From: Modestobacter sp. L9-4
GTDB lineage: Bacteria > Actinomycetota > Actinomycetes > Mycobacteriales > Geodermatophilaceae
DNA: 64,000 nt
Direction of reading: 5' to 3'
Assembly (NCBI RefSeq): GCF_019112525.1
Contig: NZ_CP077800.1
Span: forward strand, 1,922,001-1,986,000
Below, piece after piece: positions 26,289 to 35,064 of the stretch. Every line of letters begins with the position of its first letter. Position 1 is the stretch's first letter. Position numbers and translations under genes: made by a program. The notes below the pieces were generated by a model, which worked only from the letters and a program-made list of their open reading frames with translations, was not told the origin of the DNA and did no database searches.

Positions 26289-27179
26289 TCAGAGCGAGAT
26301 CTCGGCGATGATCTGCGGGACCTGCAGCGGCAGCTCGCGGGCCAGGAAGCCCAGCCGGCCGACCGAGGCGGCCAGCCGCTCCCCCGCGCGGCCGTGCAGG
26401 TAGGAGGCCCAGACGGCGGCCTGCGCCGGCTCGGCCCCGCGGGCGAGCAGCCCGGCGGTCACCCCGGCGCGCACGTCGCCGGAGCCGGAGACGCCCAGTC
26501 CCGCGCCCCCGCTCTCGTCCTGCCACAGCCGGCCGTCGGGGTCGGCGACCCAGCTGGTGGCCCCGCCCAGGCCGACGACGGCGTGCGCCTGCTCGGCGAG
26601 GCGGCGGGCCGAGCCGGCCGGGTCCTCGTCGATCTCGTCGGCGTCGACGTGCAGGGCGATCGCCAGCTCGGTCGGGTTCGGGGTGAGGACGACGCGGCCC
26701 TCCAGCCGGTGCAGGCAGCTGGGGTCGGCGGTGACGGCGGCCAGACCGAGGGCGTCGAGCACGAGCGGCCCGTCCAGCTCCGGCAGCAGCCGCTCCACGA
26801 GCTCCCGGGTCTGCGGCTCGTCGGCCATGCCGGGGCCGATGAGCACCGCGGACGCCGACCGGACCAGGTCCAGCACCAGGTCGGCCGCGTCGCCGCGGAT
26901 GGCCCCCTCCTCGGTCGAGGGGACGCCGCGCACCAGCGCCTCGGGCAGCGCGATGGAGATGTGCGGCGCGACCTTCGACGGGACGACGACCTGCAGCTTC
27001 CCCGCCCCCGAGCGCAGCGCGGCCTCGGCGGCCAGCGTCACCGCGCCGAGGGTCTCGGTGCTGCCGCCGATGACCAGGATCGACCCGCGCGACTCCTTGC
27101 CCCCGGTGGGCTCGGGCAGCGGCCAGCTGCGGAGCACCGGCGGGGTGACCAGGGTGGGCTCAGGCTGGGGACGGGACAT
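26289..27179 (-). CDS. nnrD: ADP-dependent NAD(P)H-hydrate dehydratase (NnrD, ribokinase-like fold)
   Basis: A 296-residue stand-alone dehydratase that repairs hydrated NADH/NADPH at the expense of ADP. Motifs are GSILVIGGSTETLGAV (the YjeF-C opening), AALRSGAGKLQVVVPS, VLIGPGM, LVLDALGL, VVLTPNPTELA and GSGDVRAGVTAGLLARG with the catalytic aspartate. The usual GSGDVLAG reads GSGDVRAG here. The epimerase half (YjeF-N) is absent and must be encoded elsewhere or be missing. ATG follows GGAGACCG. It overlaps the phosphatase gene by 20 bp. Confidence 0.85.
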   Translation of the reverse strand: MSRPQPEPTLVTPPVLRSWPLPEPTGGKESRGSILVIGGSTETLGAVTLAAEAALRSGAGKLQVVVPSKVAPHISIALPEALVRGVPSTEEGAIRGDAADLVLDLVRSASAVLIGPGMADEPQTRELVERLLPELDGPLVLDALGLAAVTADPSCLHRLEGRVVLTPNPTELAIALHVDADEIDEDPAGSARRLAEQAHAVVGLGGATSWVADPDGRLWQDESGGAGLGVSGSGDVRAGVTAGLLARGAEPAQAAVWASYLHGRAGERLAASVGRLGFLARELPLQVPQIIAEISL

Positions 27180-27915
27180 CGGTCTCCTCGGTCACGGGGG
27201 CGCCGTCGCCCGGGCCGGCGTCGAGCAGGTGCTCGACGCCGTTGAAGCCGGCCAGGGCGAACGCCCCGGTCCCGGTCAGGTCGTAGCGGGTCACGGACGT
27301 GTTGGCGACCTGTTCCGCGCGGTCGATCTCCAGCAGCTGGGGCTCCGACAGCTCCTCGAGGACGTACCGGAACACCATGACCACGGCCTGGTGGGAGACG
27401 CACATGAGCCGCTCGCCGTCGTGCCGCAGCGCCTCGGTGGCCAGCAGGCTGCGGATGCGCAGCGCCACGTCGGCCCAGCTCTCGCCGCCCGGCGGCCGGT
27501 AGTAGAACTTGCCGAGCAGGTCGCGGCGGCGCGCCTCCTCGGGGTACTCGGCCCGGATGCCCTCGCGGGTCATGCCGTCGAAGACGCCGAAGTCGCGCTC
27601 CCGCAGCCGCTCGTCGTACCGGATCGTGAGGTCCAGCCCGCTGGCGTCGACCGCGCGCCGGGCGGTGCCGGCCGCGCGCGCGAACGGCGAGCTCAGCACG
27701 GTGGTCGGCTGCTGTTCCTCCGGCAGCCGGGCCAGCCAGGCGCCGAGCGCGTCGGCCTGCTGCTCACCGGTGGGCGACAGCGGGACGTCGGGGTCGCGGA
27801 CGTCGAGGGTGAGCCGGTCGGCGCCGCTGCGGTACGCCTGCGCGTCGGCCAGGTTGCCGATGCTCTCGCCGTGGCGCACCAGCCACAGCGCACTCGGACC
27901 CGGTGCCCGTGCCAT
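27160..27915 (-). CDS. Histidine phosphatase family protein
   Basis: A 251-residue branch-1 histidine phosphatase or phosphoglycerate-mutase-like protein. The phospho-acceptor is in LVRHGES (RHG, about residues 13-15). SSPFARAAGTARR holds the second arginine, RERDFGVFDGMT the acidic residue, and LMCVSHQAVV the second catalytic histidine. It hydrolyses a phosphomonoester of unknown identity. ATG start at 27915. First gene of the set leading to NnrD, so a metabolite-repair role is possible (inference). Confidence 0.9.
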   Translation of the reverse strand: MARAPGPSALWLVRHGESIGNLADAQAYRSGADRLTLDVRDPDVPLSPTGEQQADALGAWLARLPEEQQPTTVLSSPFARAAGTARRAVDASGLDLTIRYDERLRERDFGVFDGMTREGIRAEYPEEARRRDLLGKFYYRPPGGESWADVALRIRSLLATEALRHDGERLMCVSHQAVVMVFRYVLEELSEPQLLEIDRAEQVANTSVTRYDLTGTGAFALAGFNGVEHLLDAGPGDGAPVTEETDVPSPA

Positions 27916-28046
27916 CGCGTCGTCCCCGTCCGTCGTCGCGGCGCCCGCTGCTGGGCGCCGTCCGTTCGGGGCTAGCCGATCAGCTCCGCCGCGAAACCGC
28001 GAACCGGGGGCTGGACGGCGCCCCGGCCGGTACCGACCATGACGGG

Positions 28047-28625
28047 GTGGCCGACGAGAGCACGTTCGAGCGGCGGGCGTTCGCCACGCCCGCGGAGTTC
28101 GACGCCTGGCTCGACGCCGAGCACGACCGGGCTCCCGGGCTGTTCGTGCTGATGGCGAGGAAGGCCTCCGGCATCCCCTCGATCACCGCGCCGGAGGCGG
28201 TGGAGGTGGCGCTGTGTCACGGCTGGATCGACGGTCGCGGCAACCGCGTGGACGACGTCTGGTTCACCGTGCGGTACACCCCGCGGCGGGCGAGGAGCGT
28301 GTGGTCGCAGAAGAACGTGGCCAGCGTGGCCCGGCTGGTCGCCGACGGCCGGATGCGCCCGGCCGGCCTCGCGGCGGTGGAGGCGGCGCAGGCCGACGGG
28401 CGGTGGGACCGCGCCTACGCCGGCCCCGCGACCATCACGGTGCCCGACGACCTGGCGGCGGCGCTGGCCGCCGAGCCCGCGGCGGCTGCCGCCTTCGCCG
28501 CGCTCGACGGCACGAACCGGTACTCGGTGCTCTGGCGGGTGCACACCGCCGCGACGCCGCAGACCCGGGCGACACGGGTCGCCGCGCTGGTCACGATGCT
28601 CGCCGAGGGCCGCCGGATCCACTGA
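28047..28625 (+). CDS. YdeI/OmpD-associated family protein
   Basis: A 192-residue cytoplasmic protein with the YdeI/Bacteriocin-protection layout: FATPAEFDAWLDAEHDRAPGLFV, the conserved ALCHGWIDGRGNRVDDVWFTVRYTPRRARSVWSQKNV block, then VARLVADGRMRPAGLAAVEAAQADGRW. The C-terminal third is helical (AAAFAALDGTNRYSVLWRVHTA). Its function is not proven; E. coli YdeI is linked to polymyxin tolerance. GTG at 28047 matches the family N-terminus; the frame extends upstream without conserved sequence. Confidence 0.88.
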   Translation: MADESTFERRAFATPAEFDAWLDAEHDRAPGLFVLMARKASGIPSITAPEAVEVALCHGWIDGRGNRVDDVWFTVRYTPRRARSVWSQKNVASVARLVADGRMRPAGLAAVEAAQADGRWDRAYAGPATITVPDDLAAALAAEPAAAAAFAALDGTNRYSVLWRVHTAATPQTRATRVAALVTMLAEGRRIH

Positions 28626-28662
28626 AGGAGGACGCCGCTGCCCCGCCCTGCAGAGGGGCGGT

Positions 28663-29667
28663 TCAGCCGGTGACGCGGCGGGCGCCGACGTAGCCGCCCT
28701 TGTCGACGCTGGTGACGGCGACGGGCTTGCCGGTGACGCTGGCGTGCACCATCTGGCCGTTGCCGATGTAGAGGCCGACGTGGCTGACGGGCGAGTAGAA
28801 GAACACCAGGTCGCCGGGCTGCAGGTCGGCGCGGGCCACCGGTACGCCCATCTGCGACTGGGCGCGACTGGAGTGCGGCAGGGCCACGCCGGCGGCGGCG
28901 TAGGCGTAGGAGGTCAGGCCGGAGCAGTCGAAGGAGTCCGGACCGCTGGCGCCGACGCCGTACATGTCGCCGACCTGCGCGAGCGCGGTCTGCACGGCCA
29001 CGCCGGCCGCCGCGGTCGGTGCGGGGGCGGGGTTCGCCGCGGTCACGGTCGGGCCGGCGAGCGCGGTGTGCACGCGCACCTGGTCGGCGGCGGTGAGCCG
29101 GGCGAAGTCGCTCTTGTAGCCGGCCAGCTCCTCCTCCAGCTGGTCCTGCTGCGCGGCGAGGTCGCCGGCGGCCTGGGCGGCGGCCGCGGCGGCGGTGGTG
29201 GCGTCCCGCTGGGCCTGGTCGGCGGTGGCGCGGGCGGAGGCCGCCCGGGAGACGACCGCGTCGGCGTGCGAGGCGAGCTTGTCCAGGGTGCTCATCTGCT
29301 CGATGAGGTCGTCGGCCGAGCCGCTGGTGAGGAAGGCGGCGAGCTTGCCGCGGGTGGTGCCCACGTAGCCGGTCTGCGCGATCGACCGCAGCTGCGGCTC
29401 CAGCGCATCCAGCTGCGCCTGCGCGACGAGCACCGCGGCGGCCGCGGCGTCGGCGGCGGCCTGCTGCTGTGCGGCGGTGTCGGTGGCCTCGTTGACCTGC
29501 TCCCCGATCGCCTCGAGCTGCTTGCCGGTCTCGGTGACGGCCTGACGGGCCTGCTCGGGGCTGGCAGGGGCGGCGGAGGCACCTGCCGGGTTCAGCAGGA
29601 CCACGACACCGGCGCTCAGCGAGAGCGCGGCAGTGCGGGTCCACGTCCGCCGAGTCGTTCGATGCAC
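28663..29667 (-). CDS. NlpC/P60 peptidoglycan endopeptidase (RipA-like)
   Basis: A 334-residue secreted hydrolase. GTG at 29667 is favoured by GGAGG five bases upstream. A basic start and hydrophobic h-region end at GASAAPAS. A long alanine-rich coiled coil (about residues 40-215) is followed by the NlpC/P60 domain with catalytic Cys in DSFDCSGLTSYAYAAAG, the first His in SPVSHVGLYIG and a third polar residue in MVHAS. It cleaves gamma-D-Glu-mDAP stem-peptide bonds during cell division. The coiled coil probably auto-inhibits or mediates docking. I looked for a c-di-AMP riboswitch upstream and did not recognise one. Confidence 0.92.
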   Translation of the reverse strand: MHRTTRRTWTRTAALSLSAGVVVLLNPAGASAAPASPEQARQAVTETGKQLEAIGEQVNEATDTAAQQQAAADAAAAAVLVAQAQLDALEPQLRSIAQTGYVGTTRGKLAAFLTSGSADDLIEQMSTLDKLASHADAVVSRAASARATADQAQRDATTAAAAAAQAAGDLAAQQDQLEEELAGYKSDFARLTAADQVRVHTALAGPTVTAANPAPAPTAAAGVAVQTALAQVGDMYGVGASGPDSFDCSGLTSYAYAAAGVALPHSSRAQSQMGVPVARADLQPGDLVFFYSPVSHVGLYIGNGQMVHASVTGKPVAVTSVDKGGYVGARRVTG

Positions 29668-29799
29668 CAGGGCCTCCGTCTGCGCGCGTCGCGCCCGAGG
29701 AGGGGCGACAGCACTACGCGCGCGTCGCAACGGAACGTAGGGAGGCCCTGCCAGCCGGTCGTCCCGCCGCGCCGGGGGTCGATCGGTCCGCCGTCCCGC

Positions 29800-30324
29800 T
29801 CAGTCCCAGAGGCCCCGTGTGCCACTCCGGCCCCGCGGCGAACCACTCCTGCCCCACCCGTTCCGGGCCCGACGGAGTGGTGCCGGCACGACCAGCCGGT
29901 CGGCGACGGCACCGGTCACGAAGGAGTAGACGGCCTTCCCTGCCACGTCGACCACCTGGTCCTGCCGCGACCAGGTCCACGGCGGGGAGCCCACCCCGGT
30001 GGCGTTCTCCAGGGTCTGGTCGACGGACAGTCGCACCGAGGTGTGCCAGGCGTTGGCCCGCCACCCGCGCAGCCCGGCGGCGGCCCACACCCCGCGCAGC
30101 GCCCCGACCAGCGCGCCGGTGCCCCAGTGCATGAGGTGGTTGCGCAGCAGCGGGCGCGCGGACTCCGGCAGCCGGACGCCGGTGGTCAGCGCGGTGAGCG
30201 TGCGGCCCGGCACGTAGCTGTCGGGCCGGTGGGTCACCTGCTGTTCCAGCTTCTCCGCCGCCGTCATCGCCGCCACGCCGGCCAGCCCCGCCACCATGCC
30301 CCGCACCGCTGCTCTCGCCCACAT
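29800..30324 (-). CDS. Membrane-associated protein of unknown function
   Basis: A 174-residue protein starting MWARAAVRGMVAGLAGVAAMTAAEKLEQ. This gives one N-terminal hydrophobic helix followed by a second (HLMHWGTGALVGALRGVWAAAGL, about residues 62-84) and a third weaker one (VAGKAVYSFVTGAVADRLV). The GMVAGLAGVAAMTAAE start and HxxxWGTGA motif recall the DUF1440-like group of small inner-membrane proteins, but the match is not secure. A 26-bp tandem repeat lies directly upstream. The upstream frame runs into that repeat and was not used. Confidence 0.7.
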   Translation of the reverse strand: MWARAAVRGMVAGLAGVAAMTAAEKLEQQVTHRPDSYVPGRTLTALTTGVRLPESARPLLRNHLMHWGTGALVGALRGVWAAAGLRGWRANAWHTSVRLSVDQTLENATGVGSPPWTWSRQDQVVDVAGKAVYSFVTGAVADRLVVPAPLRRARNGWGRSGSPRGRSGTRGLWD

Positions 30325-30341
30325 GGGCAACGGCCTACCCC

Positions 30342-30463
30342 CGGCGTCCCGGCCGCAAAGACACCCACGCCGTCCCGGGCGCAGGGACACCCACGCCGTC
30401 CCGGGCGCAGGGACACCCACGCCGTCCCGGGCGCAGGGACACCCACGCCGTCCTGCGCCAGGA
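30342..30463. repeat. 26-bp tandem repeat, four copies
   Basis: GACACCCACGCCGTCCCGGG followed by CGCAGG is repeated exactly at 30360, 30386 and 30412. A fourth copy at 30438 diverges after CCGTCC, and a worn half-copy (GGCGTCCCGGCCGCAAA) starts at 30342. The unit is 26 bp, not a multiple of three, so all frames read through it. The array lies between the six-cysteine gene and the start of the membrane-protein gene, both on the minus strand. Confidence 0.9.
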
Positions 30464-30520
30464 AGACGACGAGCCGCCCACCGGGTGACCGGTGGACGGC
30501 TCGTGGACGTCAGGGGTGGA

Positions 30521-30823
30521 TCAGCCGGCGGCCGGCTCCGAGGAGTCGAGGGCGTCGAGGGCCGCGACGTCGCGGAGGATGGCGAGCAGCTCGGCGGAGG
30601 TCCACGCCTCGCAGCACCCGCAGTCACCGGTGTCGGTGAAGCTGTGCAGGCCGAGGCTGCCGCCGGCCTGGTCCTCGGCGAGGGCGAGCTGGCCGTCCTC
30701 GGGGTTGCGGTGGCACCGGCACGACGAGGCGCACATGCCCAGCCCCCACCCGGAGACGATCACCGACGCGCCGTTCTCATGGACCTTGCCCAGCTGGAAG
30801 ATCGAAGGCTTCTGGTACGTCAT
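30521..30823 (-). CDS. Small six-cysteine protein with RiPP-leader-like N-terminus
   Basis: A 100-residue protein. ATG at 30823 has a strong GAGGGGAG ribosome site. The opening MTYQKPSIFQLGKV resembles actinobacterial ribosomal-peptide leaders of the Y-x-x-P-x-(5)-LG type. The middle is Cys-rich: Cys31, Cys35 and Cys37 in GMCASSCRCH. Then Cys68, Cys70 and Cys71 are in GDCGCCEAW. The end is an acidic helix. There is no signal peptide. It could equally be a small metal-binding or redox protein; no maturation enzyme of a known RiPP class is adjacent except the radical SAM protein of the cluster upstream. It lies downstream of the Nit1C-like operon, past a stem-loop. Confidence 0.6.
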   Translation of the reverse strand: MTYQKPSIFQLGKVHENGASVIVSGWGLGMCASSCRCHRNPEDGQLALAEDQAGGSLGLHSFTDTGDCGCCEAWTSAELLAILRDVAALDALDSSEPAAG

Positions 30824-30899
30824 GTCGGGGCTCCCCTCGCCGTCCTGCCGTGGTGGCAGGGGGTCGTCGTCGGCGTGCTACGGGGAAGTAGACAGGAAG

Positions 30900-30936
30900 C
30901 GTGTTTCATGTCCGTGATTCGAGGGCATGAAACGCG
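30900..30936. terminator. 14-bp stem-loop after the nitrogen-starvation operon
   Basis: GTTTCATG (30903-30910) pairs with CATGAAAC (30926-30933). Flanking pairs extend the stem to 30900-30913 / 30923-30936 with two G-T wobbles and a 9-nt loop. It is 55 bp past the glycosyltransferase stop and 77 bp before the six-cysteine gene, both minus strand. It could be the operon terminator or, given the A+T-rich palindrome TTTCATG/CATGAAA, an operator for the small gene. A second hairpin, CCTGCC-GTGGT-GGCAGG, lies at 30844-30860. Confidence 0.5.
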
Positions 30937-30990
30937 GTCGCCCGATTTCTCCGGGCTCAGTCGTCACGCTGGTCACAACGGACCCGTCCG

Positions 30991-32064
30991 TCACAACGAC
31001 GCGTAGAGCTGCAGGTGCGCCGCCGCCGCAGCGTCCCAGCTGTGGCCCTGCGCCAGTGCCCGGCCCACCGCCCGGCGCTCCTCGCCCACGTCGGCCAGCA
31101 GCCCGGTGGCGAGCTCCGCCGGGTCCGCGGCGAAGGTCGCGGCGGTGCCGAACACCTCCCGGAGCACCGGCAGGTCGCGGGTGACCACCGGGACGCCGGC
31201 GGCCAGCGCCTCCATCGCCGCCAGCCCGAAGCCCTCCTTGACCGAGGGGAAGGCGAACACGTCGGCGGCGGCGACCAGCGCGGGCAGCGCGTCGTGGTCG
31301 ACCGGCCCGAGGACGACGGGCGACACGCCCAGCTCCGCCGCCCGGTCGAACACCTGCGCGCGGTAGTCGCGGTAGTCGAACAGCGTCTCCCCGCCGGCCA
31401 CGACCAGCGACAGCTCCGGGCGCACCGCCTGCACGCGGGCCATCGCCTCGACCAGGTCGAGGGTCCCCTTGCGCGGCTCGATCCCGCCGACGGCCAGCAC
31501 GTACCTGCCGAGCCGCTCCCGCCACCCGCGCCGTCCGGGCTCCCCCGTCGGGCCGGCCGCGGCGGCGAACCGGGCGGCCTCCACGCCGTTGGGGATGACG
31601 GTGGCCACGCGGCCCCAGCCGGTCGCCACCTCGGCGGCCACCGCGGCCGAGACGCAGACCAGCGCGTGCGGGGTGACGACCGCCCGCTCGTGGCAGGCGG
31701 CCAGCTCGGGGGTGGTGAAGGTGTCCAGGTGGTGCACCGTGCGCACGCAGTCGGGGACGGCGTTGGCGCTGATGCAGTCCTGCGCGTGCACGACGTCGTA
31801 CCGCTCATCCCGGAATGCCGCAGCGAGGACCTGGATCGACCGCAGGATGCGCGCGCCGACGTCCTCACCCGGCACGTCGGGGAACGGCACCAGGCGCAGG
31901 GTGACCGCCGGGTCCACGGGGCGGAAGAAGGCGGCGTCGCCGCCGCGGCCCAGCGACCAGACGCTCACGTCGTGCCCGGCGCGGGCCATCGCCTCGGCCA
32001 GCGCCAGGGTGTGCACGACCCCGCCGCGCGGTTTGGTGGAGTAGGTCAGCAGCGCGATCTTCAC
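30991..32064 (-). CDS. MSMEG_0565-family glycosyltransferase (GT4 fold)
   Basis: A 357-residue GT-B glycosyltransferase. The N-terminal domain starts MKIALLTYSTKPRGGVVHTLALAEAMARAGH. The C-terminal donor domain has VIPNGVEAARF, AVGGIEPRKGTLDLVEAM and the GT4 E-x7-E motif in SVKEGFGLAAMEALAAG. The THH/LDTFTTPEL segment (TVHHLDTFTTPELAACH) is characteristic of the glycosyltransferase kept in MSMEG_0565/sll0783-type nitrogen-starvation clusters. It presumably glycosylates the pathway product; sugar and acceptor are unknown. The GTG start overlaps the previous stop by GTGA. Last gene of the operon. Confidence 0.9.
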   Translation of the reverse strand: MKIALLTYSTKPRGGVVHTLALAEAMARAGHDVSVWSLGRGGDAAFFRPVDPAVTLRLVPFPDVPGEDVGARILRSIQVLAAAFRDERYDVVHAQDCISANAVPDCVRTVHHLDTFTTPELAACHERAVVTPHALVCVSAAVAAEVATGWGRVATVIPNGVEAARFAAAAGPTGEPGRRGWRERLGRYVLAVGGIEPRKGTLDLVEAMARVQAVRPELSLVVAGGETLFDYRDYRAQVFDRAAELGVSPVVLGPVDHDALPALVAAADVFAFPSVKEGFGLAAMEALAAGVPVVTRDLPVLREVFGTAATFAADPAELATGLLADVGEERRAVGRALAQGHSWDAAAAAHLQLYASL

Positions 32065-32872
32065 GAGTAGGCCTCCGGACGGCGTTCCCGCAGGTGGTCG
32101 AGCACCATGCGCGCCCGGGCGACCTCACCGGCGACGTCCAGGTCGGCCAGCGCCAGACCGGCCTTGGCCCAGGTGCGGGCCAGCACGTCACCGCCGGGGC
32201 CGACCACCTTGGACTGGCCCAGGAAGCGCAGCCGGCCCATGGTGCCGGTCTGGTTGGCCGACACCCAGACCACCTGGTTCTCCGCGGCGCGGGCGCAGTC
32301 GTAGAGGTCGAACAGCCGGGACTGGCGGTCCTGCACCAGCCGGGGCGCCCGGTTGGTGAGGCTGGCCGGCCACGCCGACAGGCAGGCGAGCAGCTGTGCG
32401 CCGTCGCCGGCCAGGGTGCGGGCGGCCTCGGGGAAGGTCTTGTCGTAGTCGATGAGCATGCCGATCCGGCCGAGCGGGGTGTCGAAGGCGGTGAACGTGC
32501 CGCCCGGTGCGTAGGCGGGCAGCTCGCCGGCGGGCTGGTGCACCTTGCGGTGCCGGCCCAGGACGCCGTCGCCGCTCACGCAGACGGCGCTGTTGAAGTG
32601 CTGCCCGCCCGCGGACTCCCGGTAGCCCAGGCAGACGACGACGTCCCCGGCGGCCGCGGCGACCCGGGTCAGCTCGGGTGCCGCGGCGTCCAGGGCCGGG
32701 GGCAGGCCGGTGTCGTCGCCGCGACCGAGGTCACCGAGGTAACCCCCGATCGTGGCGTCCGGGAAGACCAGCAGCTGGACGCCTTGCTCGCGGGCGTCGG
32801 CGATGATCGCCTCGACCTTGGTCAGGCACTGGCCGACGTCCCGCCCGAAGTGCGCCGCGACCGCCGCGACTC

Positions 32873-32876
<4 letters not shown>
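32061..32876 (-). CDS. Carbon-nitrogen hydrolase paralogue lacking the catalytic Glu and Cys (predicted pseudoenzyme)
   Basis: A 271-residue nitrilase-superfamily protein, clearly a paralogue of the gene at 34192. Family blocks are kept (FPDATIGGYLGDL, GRHRKVHQPAGE, GRIGMLIDYDKTFPEAARTL). However, the triad position Glu is Asp40 and the nucleophile Cys is Asp143; only Lys111 remains. Codons at both sites are clear (GAC). Such a protein should not hydrolyse amides or nitriles by the usual thiol mechanism. A structural or regulatory partner of the intact paralogue, or a new activity, is inferred. GTG start overlapping the flavoprotein stop (GTGA). Confidence 0.85.
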
Positions 32877-34191
<1,315 letters not shown>

Positions 34192-34195
<4 letters not shown>

Positions 34196-35049
34196 GCCCC
34201 CACCAGCGCGCCGTAGGCGTCGGGACGGCGGTCGCGCAGGTGCCCCATCGACCGCCGCGCCCCGTCGAGGGTGGCCCGGACGTCGACCGTGGCCACCGCC
34301 ATGCCGGGCGCGACGCCGGTGGTGGCCAGCACGTCGCCGCCGGGGCCGACGACCTTGGCGCTGCAGACGAACCGCAGTCCGCCGAAGGTGCCGGCCTGGT
34401 TCGCCGACAGCCACACGATCTGGTTCTCCAGCGCGCGGGCCTGGTCGAAGAGGTCGAACCGGCGGGTCCAGCGGTCCTCGGCGAGGTCGGTCGCGGCGGC
34501 GGTGCGCGAGCCGGGCCAGGCCGACATGCAGGCTACGATCTCGGCGCCGTCCATGGCCAGCGTGCGGGCCGCCTCGGGGAAGGCCTTGTCGTAGCAGATC
34601 ATCATGCCGATCCGGCCGACCGGTGAGTCGAAGGCGCGGAAGCCGTCGCCGGCGGCGTAGCTGTTGCCCTCCCCCAGCGGCTGGTGGACCTTGCGGTGCA
34701 CCCCGAGGACGCCGTCGCCGGTCACCGCGACCGCGGTGTTGTAGCGGGTGCCGCCGTCGGCCTCGCAGAGCCCCGCGGTGATGACCATGTCCCCCGCGAT
34801 CCGGGCCAGCCGCGCGACCTCGGGGCCGTCGACGTCCAGGGCCGGGGGCAGGGCGTGCTGCGGCGTCACTGCTGCGACGCCGTGCTCGCCGAGGTCGGCG
34901 AGGTAGCCGCCGAGGGTGGCCTCGGGCAGCGCCAGCAGCTGCACGCCGCGGCTGCGCGCCTCGGCGACGAGCTGCTCGACCCGGGCGAAGACCTCGCCGA
35001 GGTCGCGCCCGAAGGGGGCGGCGACGGCGGCGACCGTGGTGGTGGGCAT
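34192..35049 (-). CDS. Carbon-nitrogen hydrolase (amidase-type nitrilase superfamily), intact triad
   Basis: A 285-residue hydrolase. The catalytic triad is complete: Glu43 (LPEATLGGY), Lys120 (VHRKVHQPLGE) and Cys152 (MMICYDKAFPE). The ICYD-type nucleophile elbow resembles amidase/carbamoylase branches and not the CWE elbow of true nitrilases such as Nit6803 or NitC, which normally accompany this cluster. It is expected to hydrolyse an amide or nitrile, releasing ammonia; substrate unknown. ATG at 35049 with GGAG upstream. The stop overlaps the flavoprotein ATG by 4 bp. Confidence 0.9.
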
Positions 35050-35064
35050 GGGGTGCTCCTGTCC

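Noticed and set aside
29668-29799. c-di-AMP (ydaO-type) riboswitch upstream of the NlpC/P60 gene
   Set aside because: Such riboswitches are common before actinobacterial wall hydrolases, but I could not find the conserved core in this 130-bp leader.
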